From positions 1,432,501-1,496,500 of the forward strand of contig NZ_CP028415.1 of NCBI RefSeq assembly GCF_000722765.2: DNA of 64,000 nt, written 5' to 3'. Source of the DNA: Streptococcus mitis (GTDB taxonomy: Bacteria; Bacillota; Bacilli; Lactobacillales; Streptococcaceae). Numbering within the stretch: the first letter of the stretch is position 1; each line of letters starts with the position of its first letter. Position numbers and translations under genes: made by a program. Positions 56,084-64,000 of this stretch are shown here, piece after piece. The notes under the pieces were generated by a model. It was not told the origin of the DNA, did not search any database, and saw only the letters and a list, made by a program, of their open reading frames with translations.

Positions 56084-57970
56084 TTAGATTTTCACTTCAA
56101 TAACAGCATCCCCCTTCGCAACTGAACCTGTTGCGACTGGAGCTACTGAAGCGTAGTCAGCTGTATTTGTAACGATAACCATTGTTGTATCATCAAGACC
56201 AGCTGCAGCGATTTTGTTTGAGTCAAATGTTCCTAGAACATCGCCAGCTTTAACCTTATCACCTTGAGCAACTTTTGCTTCAAAACCGTCACCGTTCATT
56301 GTTACAGTGTCGATACCAACGTGAATCAAAACTTCAGCACCATCAGTTGTTTTCAAACCAAAAGCGTGTCCTGTTGGAAATGCAATTGAAACTTCAGCAT
56401 CAGCTGGTGCATATACCACACCTTGACTTGGTTTCACAGCGATACCTTGTCCCATAGCTCCGCTTGAGAAGACTGGGTCATTAACATCAGCAAGAGCTAC
56501 AACATCACCAACGATAGGAGTTACAAGTGTTTCATTTTGAAGAGCTGCTGGAATGTTACCAGTTGTTTCTTCTTGGACCAAACGTTCTGTCTCTACTTCA
56601 GTAGCAACTTCTTTTTCATCCTCATAACCAAACATATAAGTAAGAGCGAAACCAAGAACGAATGATACAGCTACCATAAGAAGGTATTGGGCAAGTTGGC
56701 CGTTACCAATGTAAAGCATTGTACCAGGGATGATGGTGATACCATTACCAGTACCAGCAAGTCCAAGGATTGAAGCCAATCCACCACCGATTGCACCAGC
56801 AATCAATGAAAGGAAGAATGGTTTACGGAAGCGCAAGTTCACCCCGAAGATAGCAGGCTCTGTAATACCTAGGAAGGCAGAAAGAGCAGCTGGAAAAGCA
56901 AGTGTTTTCAGTTTTGGATTTTTCGTTTTCACACCAACCGCAACAGTCGCAGCACCTTGAGCTGTCATAGCGGCTGTAATGATAGCATTGAATGGGTTAG
57001 CATGGTCAGCAGCAAGCAATTGAACTTCAAGCAAGTTGAAGATGTGGTGTACACCTGACACGACGATCAATTGGTGAACCCCACCAATCAAGAAACCACC
57101 AAGACCAAATGGCAAGCCAAGAATTGCTTTTGTACCAATAAGGATGTAGTTTTCAACAACGTGGAAGACTGGTCCGATAACAAAGAGTCCAAGGATAGAC
57201 ATGACCAAAAGTGTCACGAATGGTGTTACCAAGAGGTCAATCACATCTGGAACAACTTTGCGGACAGCTTTTTCAAATTTAGCTCCGACAACCCCGATGA
57301 TGAAGGCTGGAAGAACGGAACCTTGCAAACCAACAACTGGGATGAAACCAAAGAAGTTCATAGCTGTTACTTCACCACCTGAAGCAACCGCCCAAGCGTT
57401 TGGAAGTGAGCCAGAAACAAGCATCATACCAAGAACGATACCAACGGCCGGATTTCCACCGAATACACGGAAGGTTGACCACACAACCAAACCTGGCAAG
57501 ATGATGAAGGCTGTATCTGTCAAGATTTGAGTGTAAGTTGTCACGTCAGCTGGAAGTGTCATTCCAAGAGCAGTTAAGAGACCACGCACACCCATGAAGA
57601 GACCTGTCGCTACGATAACTGGGATGATTGGAACGAAAACGTCACCGAAAGTACGGATAGCACGTTGGAACCAGTTCCCTTGTTTAGCAGCTTCTGCTTT
57701 CATGTCATCTTTAGATGATGTTGGCAAACCAAGCGCAACAACTTCATCGTACATTTTGTTAACTGTACCTGTACCAAAGATGATTTGGTATTGACCTGAG
57801 TTAAAGAAAGCACCTTGAACTTTTTCCAAGTTCTCAATCACTTCTTTATTGATTTTTCCTTCATCTTTGACCATGACACGAAGACGAGTCGCACAGTGGG
57901 CAACACTGTTGACATTTTCACGTCCGCCCAAGGCATCGATGACTTTTTTTGCAATTTCCTGATTGTTCAT
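56084..57970 (-). CDS. scrA: Sucrose-specific PTS enzyme IIBCA
   Basis: A 628-aa fusion of IIB (SVAHCATRLRVMV, phospho-Cys at about 28), the membrane IIC domain and IIA (LIHVGIDTVTMNGDGF, phospho-His). It imports sucrose as sucrose-6-phosphate. The ATG at 57970 is chosen; a TTG two codons earlier is only about 4 bases from the SD. It is divergent from scrB-scrR and controlled by an operator over its -35 box. Confidence 0.95.
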   Translation of the reverse strand: MNNQEIAKKVIDALGGRENVNSVAHCATRLRVMVKDEGKINKEVIENLEKVQGAFFNSGQYQIIFGTGTVNKMYDEVVALGLPTSSKDDMKAEAAKQGNWFQRAIRTFGDVFVPIIPVIVATGLFMGVRGLLTALGMTLPADVTTYTQILTDTAFIILPGLVVWSTFRVFGGNPAVGIVLGMMLVSGSLPNAWAVASGGEVTAMNFFGFIPVVGLQGSVLPAFIIGVVGAKFEKAVRKVVPDVIDLLVTPFVTLLVMSILGLFVIGPVFHVVENYILIGTKAILGLPFGLGGFLIGGVHQLIVVSGVHHIFNLLEVQLLAADHANPFNAIITAAMTAQGAATVAVGVKTKNPKLKTLAFPAALSAFLGITEPAIFGVNLRFRKPFFLSLIAGAIGGGLASILGLAGTGNGITIIPGTMLYIGNGQLAQYLLMVAVSFVLGFALTYMFGYEDEKEVATEVETERLVQEETTGNIPAALQNETLVTPIVGDVVALADVNDPVFSSGAMGQGIAVKPSQGVVYAPADAEVSIAFPTGHAFGLKTTDGAEVLIHVGIDTVTMNGDGFEAKVAQGDKVKAGDVLGTFDSNKIAAAGLDDTTMVIVTNTADYASVAPVATGSVAKGDAVIEVKI

Positions 57971-58039
57971 TTGCAAAAATCTCCTTATATAAAATTTTGT
58001 AAAGTGTTTGAAAGCGATTTTATCCGCCCTACGACTATT

Positions 58040-58077
58040 ATTTTATCATGTTTCAAAAATATGTCAAGCGTTTTGCA
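58040..58077 (-). promoter_or_regulatory. scrA promoter with overlapping ScrR/CcpA-type operator
   Basis: TTGACA (58062-58067) and TAAAAT (58040-58045) are 16 bp apart. The sequence AAACGCTTGACA overlaps the -35 box and looks like a LacI/CcpA-family half palindrome. Confidence 0.75.
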
Positions 58078-58248
58078 GAAAAAATATTTGTTTCTTAGAG
58101 TAAGGTCTTTTGTTTTGATAGATTGTGAGAGTTTTATGAAAGTGTTCTTTAAAAAAATAGTTTAAAATCTGAGTTAAAAAGGATTTTGTTTCACTTTCTT
58201 TCAATTTTCTGTAGATAAATGATTGATTTCCTGCTTTTATTTTATGAT

Positions 58249-58284
58249 AAACGTTTGACAGTTTTTTCTCTTTTTTAACATAAA
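58249..58284 (+). promoter_or_regulatory. scrB promoter with matching operator
   Basis: AAACGTTTGACA (58249-58260) overlaps TTGACA and matches the scrA operator at 11 of 12 positions. A weak -10, CATAAA, lies 18 bp on. The two divergent promoters thus carry the same operator in the same place relative to the -35. Confidence 0.7.
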
Positions 58285-58350
58285 AGGCTTGCTTTTTTAC
58301 TCGAAAACGGTTACTATTAAAAGTGATAAGATTTTCGGAGGAATGAATGA

Positions 58351-59805
58351 ATGGAATGGACAACTGAGCGTCGTTACAGACTTTATCAAGATTGGACGCA
58401 AGAAGAAATTCAACATATAAAGGAAAATATGGCACAATCTCCATGGCATACTCATTACCATGTTGAGCCAAAAACAGGACTTCTCAACGACCCAAATGGC
58501 TTTTCTTACTTTGATGGGAAGTGGGTTGTTTTTTATCAGAACTTTCCTTTTGGTGCAGTCCACGGTTTAAAATCTTGGGTGCAATTGGAAAGCGAGGACT
58601 TGGTTCACTTCACAGAAACTGGAATCAAAGTTTTACCTGATACTCCATTAGATAGCCACGGTGCCTACTCTGGTTCTGCCATGCAATTTGGCGATAACTT
58701 GTTCCTATTCTATACAGGAAATGTTCGTGATGAAAACTGGATCCGTCACCCTTACCAGATTGGAGCTTTGATGGATAAGGATGGCAAGATTACAAAAATT
58801 GATAAGATCTTGATCGACCAGCCGGCAGACTCTACTGACCACTTCCGTGATCCGCAAATTTTTAACTTCAAGGGCCAATACTATGCTATCGTCGGTGGAC
58901 AGGACTTGGAGAAAAAAGGCTTCGTCCGTCTCTACAAGGCTGTTTACAACGACTACACAAACTGGCAAGCAGTTGGCGACCTTGACTTTGCTAACGACCG
59001 TACTGCCTACATGATGGAATGTCCAAATCTGGTCTTTGTAGGGGAACAACCTGTTCTTCTCTACTGCCCACAAGGATTGGATAAAGATGTTCTAGACTAC
59101 GATAATATCTATCCAAATATGTATAAGATTGGGACTTCCTTTGACCCTGAAAATGCTAAAATGGTAGATGTATCTCAACTTCAAAACATGGACTATGGTT
59201 TCGAAGCCTATGCAACTCAAGCCTTCAACACTCCTGATGGACGTGCTCTAGCTGTTAGCTGGCTTGGCTTGCCAGATGTTTCATATCCATCTGACCGTTT
59301 TGACCACCAAGGAACCTTCTCTTTGGTCAAGGAACTCACTATCAAAGACGGCAAACTCTACCAATACCCAGTCGCAGCTATCAAGGACCTTCGTGCTTCT
59401 GAAGAACCTTTCTCAAACCGTTCCAAAACCAAGAACACTTACGAACTTGAACTCAGCTTGGAAGCTAATAGCCAGAGCGAGATTGTCTTACTTGCTGATC
59501 AAGATGGCAAGGGACTTTCCATCAACTTTGACCTTGTAAATGGTCAAGTGACAGTGGATCGTAGCCAGGCTGGTGAACAGTATGCCCAAGAATTTGGAAC
59601 TACACGTTCTTGCCCTATCGAGAATCAGGCTACTACTGCTACAATCTTCATCGATAACTCTGTCTTTGAAATTTTCATCAATAAAGGAGAAAAAGTATTT
59701 TCTGGTCGTGTCTTCCCACATGCGGACCAAAATGGTATCCTAATTAAATCTGGAAACCCAACTGGAACTTACTATGAATTAGATTATGGTCGCAAAATTA
59801 ACTGA
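58351..59805 (+). CDS. scrB: Sucrose-6-phosphate hydrolase (GH32)
   Basis: A 484-aa GH32 enzyme. The nucleophile is the Asp of LLNDPNGFSY (about 47), the transition-state Asp lies in HFRDPQIF and the acid/base Glu in MMECPNL; a C-terminal beta-sandwich completes it. It splits sucrose-6-phosphate to glucose-6-phosphate and fructose. The ATG at 58351 lies 9 bases after GGAGG; two out-of-frame ATGs precede it. It overlaps scrR by 20 nt. Confidence 0.96.
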   Translation: MEWTTERRYRLYQDWTQEEIQHIKENMAQSPWHTHYHVEPKTGLLNDPNGFSYFDGKWVVFYQNFPFGAVHGLKSWVQLESEDLVHFTETGIKVLPDTPLDSHGAYSGSAMQFGDNLFLFYTGNVRDENWIRHPYQIGALMDKDGKITKIDKILIDQPADSTDHFRDPQIFNFKGQYYAIVGGQDLEKKGFVRLYKAVYNDYTNWQAVGDLDFANDRTAYMMECPNLVFVGEQPVLLYCPQGLDKDVLDYDNIYPNMYKIGTSFDPENAKMVDVSQLQNMDYGFEAYATQAFNTPDGRALAVSWLGLPDVSYPSDRFDHQGTFSLVKELTIKDGKLYQYPVAAIKDLRASEEPFSNRSKTKNTYELELSLEANSQSEIVLLADQDGKGLSINFDLVNGQVTVDRSQAGEQYAQEFGTTRSCPIENQATTATIFIDNSVFEIFINKGEKVFSGRVFPHADQNGILIKSGNPTGTYYELDYGRKIN

Positions 59806-60751
59806 TGTCGCCAAACTTGCAGGCGTCAGCCCTACTACCGTTTCTCGGGTTATCAACAAAAAAGGTTATCTCTCTGAAAAAACCATTCAAAAGGTCAATG
59901 AAGCCATGCGGGAATTGGGCTATAAACCCAACAACCTAGCTCGTAGTCTGCAAGGAAAATCAGCTAAGCTAATCGGCTTGATTTTCCCCAATATTTCTAA
60001 CGTTTTCTATGCAGAATTGATTGATAAGCTGGAACACCAACTCTTCAAAAATGGTTACAAGACCATCATCTGCAACAGTGAGCACGATTCTGAAAAGGAA
60101 CGCGAATACATCGAAATGTTGGAAGCCAATCAGGTGGACGGCATCATTTCGGGTAGTCACAACTTGGGAATCGAAGACTACAATCGCGTGACGGCGCCGA
60201 TTATTTCCTTTGACCGAAACCTGTCTCCAGACATTCCTGTCGTCTCCTCTGACAACTATGCTGGTGGGGTTCTTGCTGCCCAGACCTTGGTTAAGACAGG
60301 CGCCCAGTCTATCATCATGATTACAGGGAATGACAATTCAAATTCTCCAACTGGACTACGCCACGCTGGTTTTGCTTCTGTACTCCCCAAAGCTTCTATT
60401 ATCAATGTTTCCAGTGACTTTTCTCCCGTCAGAAAAGAAATGGAAATCAAGAATATCTTGACTCGACAAAAACCAGATGCCATTTTTGCTTCGGATGATT
60501 TGACAGCTATTCTGGTCATTAAAATTGCTCAAGAACTGGGCATTTCTGTCCCTGAAGAGCTCAAGGTCATCGGCTATGATGGGACCTATTTTATCGAGAA
60601 TTACTACCCTCAACTGGCTACTATTAAGCAACCCTTGGAAGAGATTGCCTGCCTCACTGTTGATCTCCTCTTGCAGAAAATTGAAGGTAAGGAAGTCGCG
60701 ACAACTGGTTACTTCTTACCAGTTACCTTATTACCAGGAAAAAGTATTTAA
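59786..60751 (+). CDS. scrR: LacI-family sucrose operon repressor
   Basis: A 321-aa LacI/GalR repressor. The HTH (TDVAKLAGVSPTTVSRVINK at 6-25) and hinge helix are followed by a periplasmic-binding-like effector domain. It starts within scrB (20-nt overlap) with a weak SD, so translation is probably coupled. It should bind the AAACGnTTGACA operators of scrA and scrB. Its TAA is completed by the first base of a BOX element. Confidence 0.93.
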   Translation: MVAKLTDVAKLAGVSPTTVSRVINKKGYLSEKTIQKVNEAMRELGYKPNNLARSLQGKSAKLIGLIFPNISNVFYAELIDKLEHQLFKNGYKTIICNSEHDSEKEREYIEMLEANQVDGIISGSHNLGIEDYNRVTAPIISFDRNLSPDIPVVSSDNYAGGVLAAQTLVKTGAQSIIMITGNDNSNSPTGLRHAGFASVLPKASIINVSSDFSPVRKEMEIKNILTRQKPDAIFASDDLTAILVIKIAQELGISVPEELKVIGYDGTYFIENYYPQLATIKQPLEEIACLTVDLLLQKIEGKEVATTGYFLPVTLLPGKSI

Positions 60752-60902
60752 TACTCAATGAAAATCAAAGAGCAAACTAGGAAGCTAGCCACAGGCTGCT
60801 CAAAGCACTGCTTTGAGGTTGTAGATAAGACTGACGAAGTCAGTTACATATATCTACGGCAAGGCGAAGCTGACGTGGTTTGAAGAGATTTTCGAAGAGT
60901 AT
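60751..60902. repeat. BOX element (boxA, boxB, boxC)
   Basis: 152 bp from ATACTCAATGAAAATCAAAG to TTCGAAGAGTAT, with CTACGGCAAGGCGAAGCTGA inside. The length fits boxA + one boxB + boxC. The boxC end begins within the scrR stop codon, the opposite orientation relative to its host gene compared with the BOX at ldcB. Confidence 0.95.
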
Positions 60903-60916
60903 AAGCACAAGAAAAT

Positions 60917-60942
60917 TCAGACCGATCGGTCTGAGTTTTTTT
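60917..60942 (+). terminator. Terminator after scrR and the BOX
   Basis: The perfect palindrome TCAGACCGATCGGTCTGA is followed by G and seven T on the plus strand. It overlaps the last two bases of the mvaA stop codon region and may also weakly terminate mvaA. Confidence 0.85.
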
Positions 60943-62215
60943 ATGATCTTAAGTTTTCTAAATAACGCTGGGCTGTCTCTAAGTTAAAGGTTTTATCTGC
61001 AATAAGGCGCTCTACTAGGGAAGCAACTTCAGATTCACTAGCACCTGCGAGAAGTGCCAAGGATTTGGCCTGCAATTTCATGTGGCCTTGCTGGATGCCT
61101 GTACTCACCAAGGCTTTGAGGGCTGCAAAATTTTGGGCAAGACCGATAGACACGATAAGCTGGGCTAATTCTTTGGCAGAAGGATCTCCCAGTAGTTCAT
61201 GACTGAGGGCTACACGAGGGTTGAGACCGATAGAACCGCCCTTGGTCGCTACAGGCATAGGTAAGGTCATCTCACCGACTAATTCTTCTGTGTCCGTATC
61301 TAGACTCCATCGACTAAGACCTTGGTAGCGTCCATCTCGACTGGCAAAAGCATGGGCCCCTGCTTCGATGGCACGCCAGTCATTACCAGTGGCAATCAAA
61401 ATGGCATCAATACCGTTAAAAATCCCTTTATTATGAGTAGCAGCTCGGTAAGGATCAGCCTGCGCAAACTGACTAGCCAAGGCTATCTTCTCCGCAATTT
61501 CTCGTCCTTGATCCTTTTGGCGGCTCAAGTAGCGAAAGGCGATACGACAGCTTGAAGTCACCAGAGAATCGGTCGCGTAATTAGACAGGATTCCCATGAG
61601 ACTCTGTCCCTGACTCAGTTCTTCTAAGACTGGTTTCAAGGCTTCCAGCATGGTATTGAGCATATTGGCTCCCATGGCTTCCTGGGTATCAACATGGAGA
61701 TAAACAACGAGAAAGTCTGTTTCACCTTTGATCTGCTCTACATGCAAATCACGCGCTCCGCCTCCACGTTTAACGATAGAAGGATAGGCTTGATTGGCAA
61801 GCTCCAAGAGCTCAGCCTTCTTGCTGGCAATCTTAGCTTGCACTTGTTCAGGATTAGAAACTTGATAAAGGGCTACCTGTCCAATCATCTGACGCTGATG
61901 GACCTGAGCAGTAAAGCCACCTGCACGCTTGATGATTTTACTTGCATAGCTGGCCGCAGCAACCACGGACGGTTCTTCTGTCACATAGGGAACTGTGTAT
62001 TCCTGACCGTTGACGAGGACCTCTGGGACCAGCGAATAAGGCAGAGAAAAAGTTCCCACTACATTCTCACTCAGCTGGTCTGCCACAGTCACGCTCATCT
62101 GTTCATCCTGCTCCAGACTCGCTTGTCTCTCAGGACTAAGGAGCGCCTGAGCTTGCAACAGCTCGAGGCGCTCTTGGTATGATTTTTTAGAAAATCCATT
62201 CCAACTTATCTTCAT
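60941..62215 (-). CDS. mvaA: Class II HMG-CoA reductase
   Basis: A 424-aa bacterial HMG-CoA reductase. Visible are EEPSVVAAASYASKI (catalytic Glu region), the NAD(P)-binding GGGARDLHV..., DTQEAMGANMLNTM, ATNKGIFNG-like ATHNKGIFNGIDAI and GGSIGLNPR. It makes mevalonate for isoprenoids. Its ATG shares one base with the mvaS stop (TAATG), so the two are coupled. Confidence 0.95.
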   Translation of the reverse strand: MKISWNGFSKKSYQERLELLQAQALLSPERQASLEQDEQMSVTVADQLSENVVGTFSLPYSLVPEVLVNGQEYTVPYVTEEPSVVAAASYASKIIKRAGGFTAQVHQRQMIGQVALYQVSNPEQVQAKIASKKAELLELANQAYPSIVKRGGGARDLHVEQIKGETDFLVVYLHVDTQEAMGANMLNTMLEALKPVLEELSQGQSLMGILSNYATDSLVTSSCRIAFRYLSRQKDQGREIAEKIALASQFAQADPYRAATHNKGIFNGIDAILIATGNDWRAIEAGAHAFASRDGRYQGLSRWSLDTDTEELVGEMTLPMPVATKGGSIGLNPRVALSHELLGDPSAKELAQLIVSIGLAQNFAALKALVSTGIQQGHMKLQAKSLALLAGASESEVASLVERLIADKTFNLETAQRYLENLRS

Positions 62216-63387
62216 TATTTTTCAACCTTGCTATAACGGCGTTGGTGGTCCACAATTTCAACCAAGGCAAAATCTTGATTTTCATAGCCAGTAAACTGGG
62301 CAGAGTTTGTTTCATCCAAGTCCACTTCCTCAAAGAAGACCTTTTCATAGTCTGCAACAGACAGGGCAGTCCGTTGGTTGAGCTTGTTCAAACGGTCTTT
62401 ATCCAGATAAGCTTCATATCCTTCAACCAATTCACCACTAAAGAACTCAGCTACAGCCCCACTTCCGTAACTATAAAGGGCAATTTTATCGCCAACCTTC
62501 AAGCTATCTGTATTTTCCAAGAGAGACAAGAGTCCGAGGAAGAGGGAACCTGTATAGATATTCCCCACCTTTTGACTGTAGAGAATAGACTGGTCAAAAT
62601 GGCTTTGCAAGAGGTCTTTTTTCTCTTGAGGCAAGTTCTTATCCATGATTTTTTTCAAGCCTTTTAGCGCTAATTTAGGGTAAGGCAAGTGGAAGCAAAC
62701 AGCTGCAAAATCATCCAAAGTAAGCTGGTAGCGTTTTTGGTATTCAAGCCAAGTCGTTTTCAAACTATCTAGATATTGTTGAGTAGAATAGACACCATTT
62801 ACATAAGGAGTTGTTGAGTAATTTGGACGCCAAAAATCCATGATGTCACGAGTCTGAGCCACATTGTCATTATTAAAGGCCATAATGCGTGGATTTTGTG
62901 TAATCAACATAGCTACACTTCCAGCACCCTGAGTGGGTTCTCCTGGAGTTTCAATACCGTATTTGGCAATATCACTGGCAATGACTAAAACTTTGGACTC
63001 TGGAGAATTTTCCACATGCAATTTGGCATAATGAAGGGCCGCTGTCGCTCCATAGCAAGCTTCTTTAATCTCGAAACTACGAGCAAAGGGCTGGATGCCC
63101 AGCAAACCATGCACAAAGACGGCTGCAGCTTTACTTTGATCAATTCCTGACTCAGTAGCCACAATGACCATATCAATTTCTGCTCTTTCTTGCTCAGTTA
63201 AAATAGAGTCACTAGCACTGGCCGCCAAGGTCACGATATCCTCAGTTAGGGGCGCAATACTCAATTCCTTGAGCAAGAGTCCTTTACTTAATTTTTCAGG
63301 GTCAATTCCCCTTGCTTCTGCTAAGTCTTGTAATTTCAAGACATATTGACTGGTCGCAAAACCAATCTTATCAATACCGATTGTCAT
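62215..63387 (-). CDS. mvaS: HMG-CoA synthase
   Basis: A 390-aa thiolase-fold enzyme. The catalytic Cys lies in EACYGATAALHYA (about 110), the general base Glu in the N-terminal ATESGIDQSK region, and the His in CFHLPYPKLA. The ATG at 63387 follows AGAGGT; an upstream in-frame ATG at 63411 has no SD and is rejected. It condenses acetyl-CoA with acetoacetyl-CoA and is first in the mvaS-mvaA operon. Confidence 0.95.
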   Translation of the reverse strand: MTIGIDKIGFATSQYVLKLQDLAEARGIDPEKLSKGLLLKELSIAPLTEDIVTLAASASDSILTEQERAEIDMVIVATESGIDQSKAAAVFVHGLLGIQPFARSFEIKEACYGATAALHYAKLHVENSPESKVLVIASDIAKYGIETPGEPTQGAGSVAMLITQNPRIMAFNNDNVAQTRDIMDFWRPNYSTTPYVNGVYSTQQYLDSLKTTWLEYQKRYQLTLDDFAAVCFHLPYPKLALKGLKKIMDKNLPQEKKDLLQSHFDQSILYSQKVGNIYTGSLFLGLLSLLENTDSLKVGDKIALYSYGSGAVAEFFSGELVEGYEAYLDKDRLNKLNQRTALSVADYEKVFFEEVDLDETNSAQFTGYENQDFALVEIVDHQRRYSKVEK

Positions 63388-63459
63388 ATTTACCTCTGTT
63401 TTATCATTCATGTAAAAAATCGTTCTATACTATTTTATCACAAATAGCAGTAAAAGAGA

Positions 63460-63490
63460 GAAAAAAGACTTGATTCACCAAATCAAGTCT
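63460..63490 (-). terminator. Terminator of the ThrE-type exporter operon
   Basis: AGACTTGATT and AATCAAGTCT form a 10-bp perfect stem with a 5-nt loop, followed by six T on the minus strand, ending just before the mvaS promoter region. Confidence 0.9.
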
Positions 63491-63499
63491 CTTATGAAT

Positions 63500-63949
63500 C
63501 TAACTTTTATGCTGTTTTCGTAAGTGAGAATAAAGTCTGAGAATTACTGTTCCGCTAGCCATGCCAATAGAGATTACCAAAGCCAACATAACAACCAAGG
63601 TTGCACTGGCAATGGCATGACTGTAATCTCCTGTCACAAAAAAGGCAGTTGTCCGATAGGAGAGATAACCTGGAACCAGAGGTGCCAAGATGGCTAAGAT
63701 AAAGACCACAGCAGGTGTCTTATAAAGAATACTTAAAATCTGGCTGACACAAGAACCGATAATGGCTGCAATAAAAGTAGCTACAATGACATTGGTTGGT
63801 TCCTTGAGCAAAAGATAAATTAGCCAGACAGCCATGCCCAAAATCCCTCCAGGTAAGAGCATAGAGCGTTGAACATTGAGTACAATTAAAAAAGTGATAA
63901 TAGCAAGAAGACTTGCTACTGCTTGTAATAAAAAGGTTGTTAGTGTCAT
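63500..63949 (-). CDS. Threonine/serine exporter family protein, small subunit (ThrE_2 type)
   Basis: A 149-aa membrane protein with four to five hydrophobic segments and the ThrE_2 pattern LLPGGILGMAVWLIYLL, SQILSILYKTPAVVF and APLVPGYLSYRT. Together with the longer partner encoded just upstream it forms a split version of the ThrE amino-acid exporter. The partner gene stops 1 bp before this ATG (TAATATG). Confidence 0.82.
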   Translation of the reverse strand: MTLTTFLLQAVASLLAIITFLIVLNVQRSMLLPGGILGMAVWLIYLLLKEPTNVIVATFIAAIIGSCVSQILSILYKTPAVVFILAILAPLVPGYLSYRTTAFFVTGDYSHAIASATLVVMLALVISIGMASGTVILRLYSHLRKQHKS

Positions 63950-63950
63950 A

Positions 63951-64000
63951 TTAGTTCATCAATACCAAGGCGACAGAAGTTCCTGCCCCTAAAGCAAGGG
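63951..64000 (-). CDS. C-terminal end of the ThrE-type large subunit (partial)
   Basis: Only the last 15 codons are in view; they read LALGAGTSVALVLMN then TAA. The hydrophobic end and the 1-bp spacing to the small subunit fit the large ThrE-family partner. The rest lies beyond the right edge. Confidence 0.55.
   Translation of the reverse strand, partial: LALGAGTSVALVLMN

Larger units (their letters stand above)
57971..58350. other. scrA-scrB divergent control region
   Basis: 380 bp without a gene. It holds the scrA promoter (58040-58077), the scrB promoter (58249-58284) and about 170 bp of AT-rich DNA between them. Further LacI-type half sites are GAAAGCGATTTTA near 58010 and CGAAAACGGTTACT near 58302. 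A minus-strand reading frame at 58064-58471 is a chance shadow of scrB. Confidence 0.7.

Noticed and set aside
58064..58471. A 135-codon minus-strand frame at the start of scrB
   Set aside because: It overlaps scrB and its promoter, has no SD and shows no family features.

Overview
The window is an AT-rich Firmicute chromosome segment from the Streptococcus mitis group (S. mitis / S. oralis / S. pneumoniae relatives). Three intact BOX elements, streptococcal housekeeping genes (uvrC, recJ, RNase J, pnp, rplK-rplA, the mevalonate genes mvaS-mvaA), a sucrose scr locus, msmK and a streptococcal-type MET-box support this. From memory, most housekeeping blocks match pneumococcal blocks, but they are joined in a different order, and a giant adhesin with CshA-type repeats is present. 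That fits S. mitis or S. oralis better than S. pneumoniae. No tRNA, rRNA, CRISPR array, complete insertion sequence or prophage was seen.

Layout. 1-7050: a giant YSIRK-type surface protein (minus strand, C-terminus off the left edge) with near-identical 303-bp repeats and a structured 5' leader. 7.7-9.2 kb: rplK-rplA with leaders that resemble the L1 site of 23S rRNA. 9.2-16.3 kb: a BOX, the M42 peptidase / HIT / LD-carboxypeptidase operon, a second BOX, brnQ, a rhodanese and UDG pair, pepV and a nitroreductase. 16.4-25.7 kb: a lone binding lipoprotein, phosphoesterase, uvrC, a matrixin-like protease, an esterase, an RNase J with altered active-site residues, and recJ. 25.9-28.8 kb (plus): a complete polar amino-acid ABC operon. 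28.9-36.6 kb: msmK, a PucR-like regulator, mrnC, cysS, GNAT, cysE, pnp. 36.6-37.4 kb: two families of tandem intergenic repeats. 37.5-40.8 kb: metE-metF behind a MET-box. 41.0-41.6 kb: a small palindrome-rich element and a decayed antitoxin gene. 41.8-44.1 kb: two small repair-associated genes and a HigB/HigA-peptidase pair.

44.2-54.2 kb is the most unusual part: a type I restriction-modification locus (hsdM, hsdS, hsdR, all minus strand) whose genes are separated by AT-rich cargo. Between hsdR and hsdS lie an MqsR-like toxin, an antitoxin combining an MqsA-like zinc finger and HTH with a Panacea (DUF4065) domain, a DUF4393 (Abi-alpha-like) protein and a coupled 32-codon ORF. Between hsdS and hsdM lies a DUF6119/TIGR04141-family protein. 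With the adjacent HigBA pair this forms a compact multi-layer defence island; how the layers cooperate is inference.

54.4-64 kb: a TVP38 membrane protein, the sucrose locus (scrK, scrA, divergent scrB-scrR) with matching operator-promoter designs facing each other, a third BOX, mvaS-mvaA, and a two-part ThrE-type exporter cut by the right edge.
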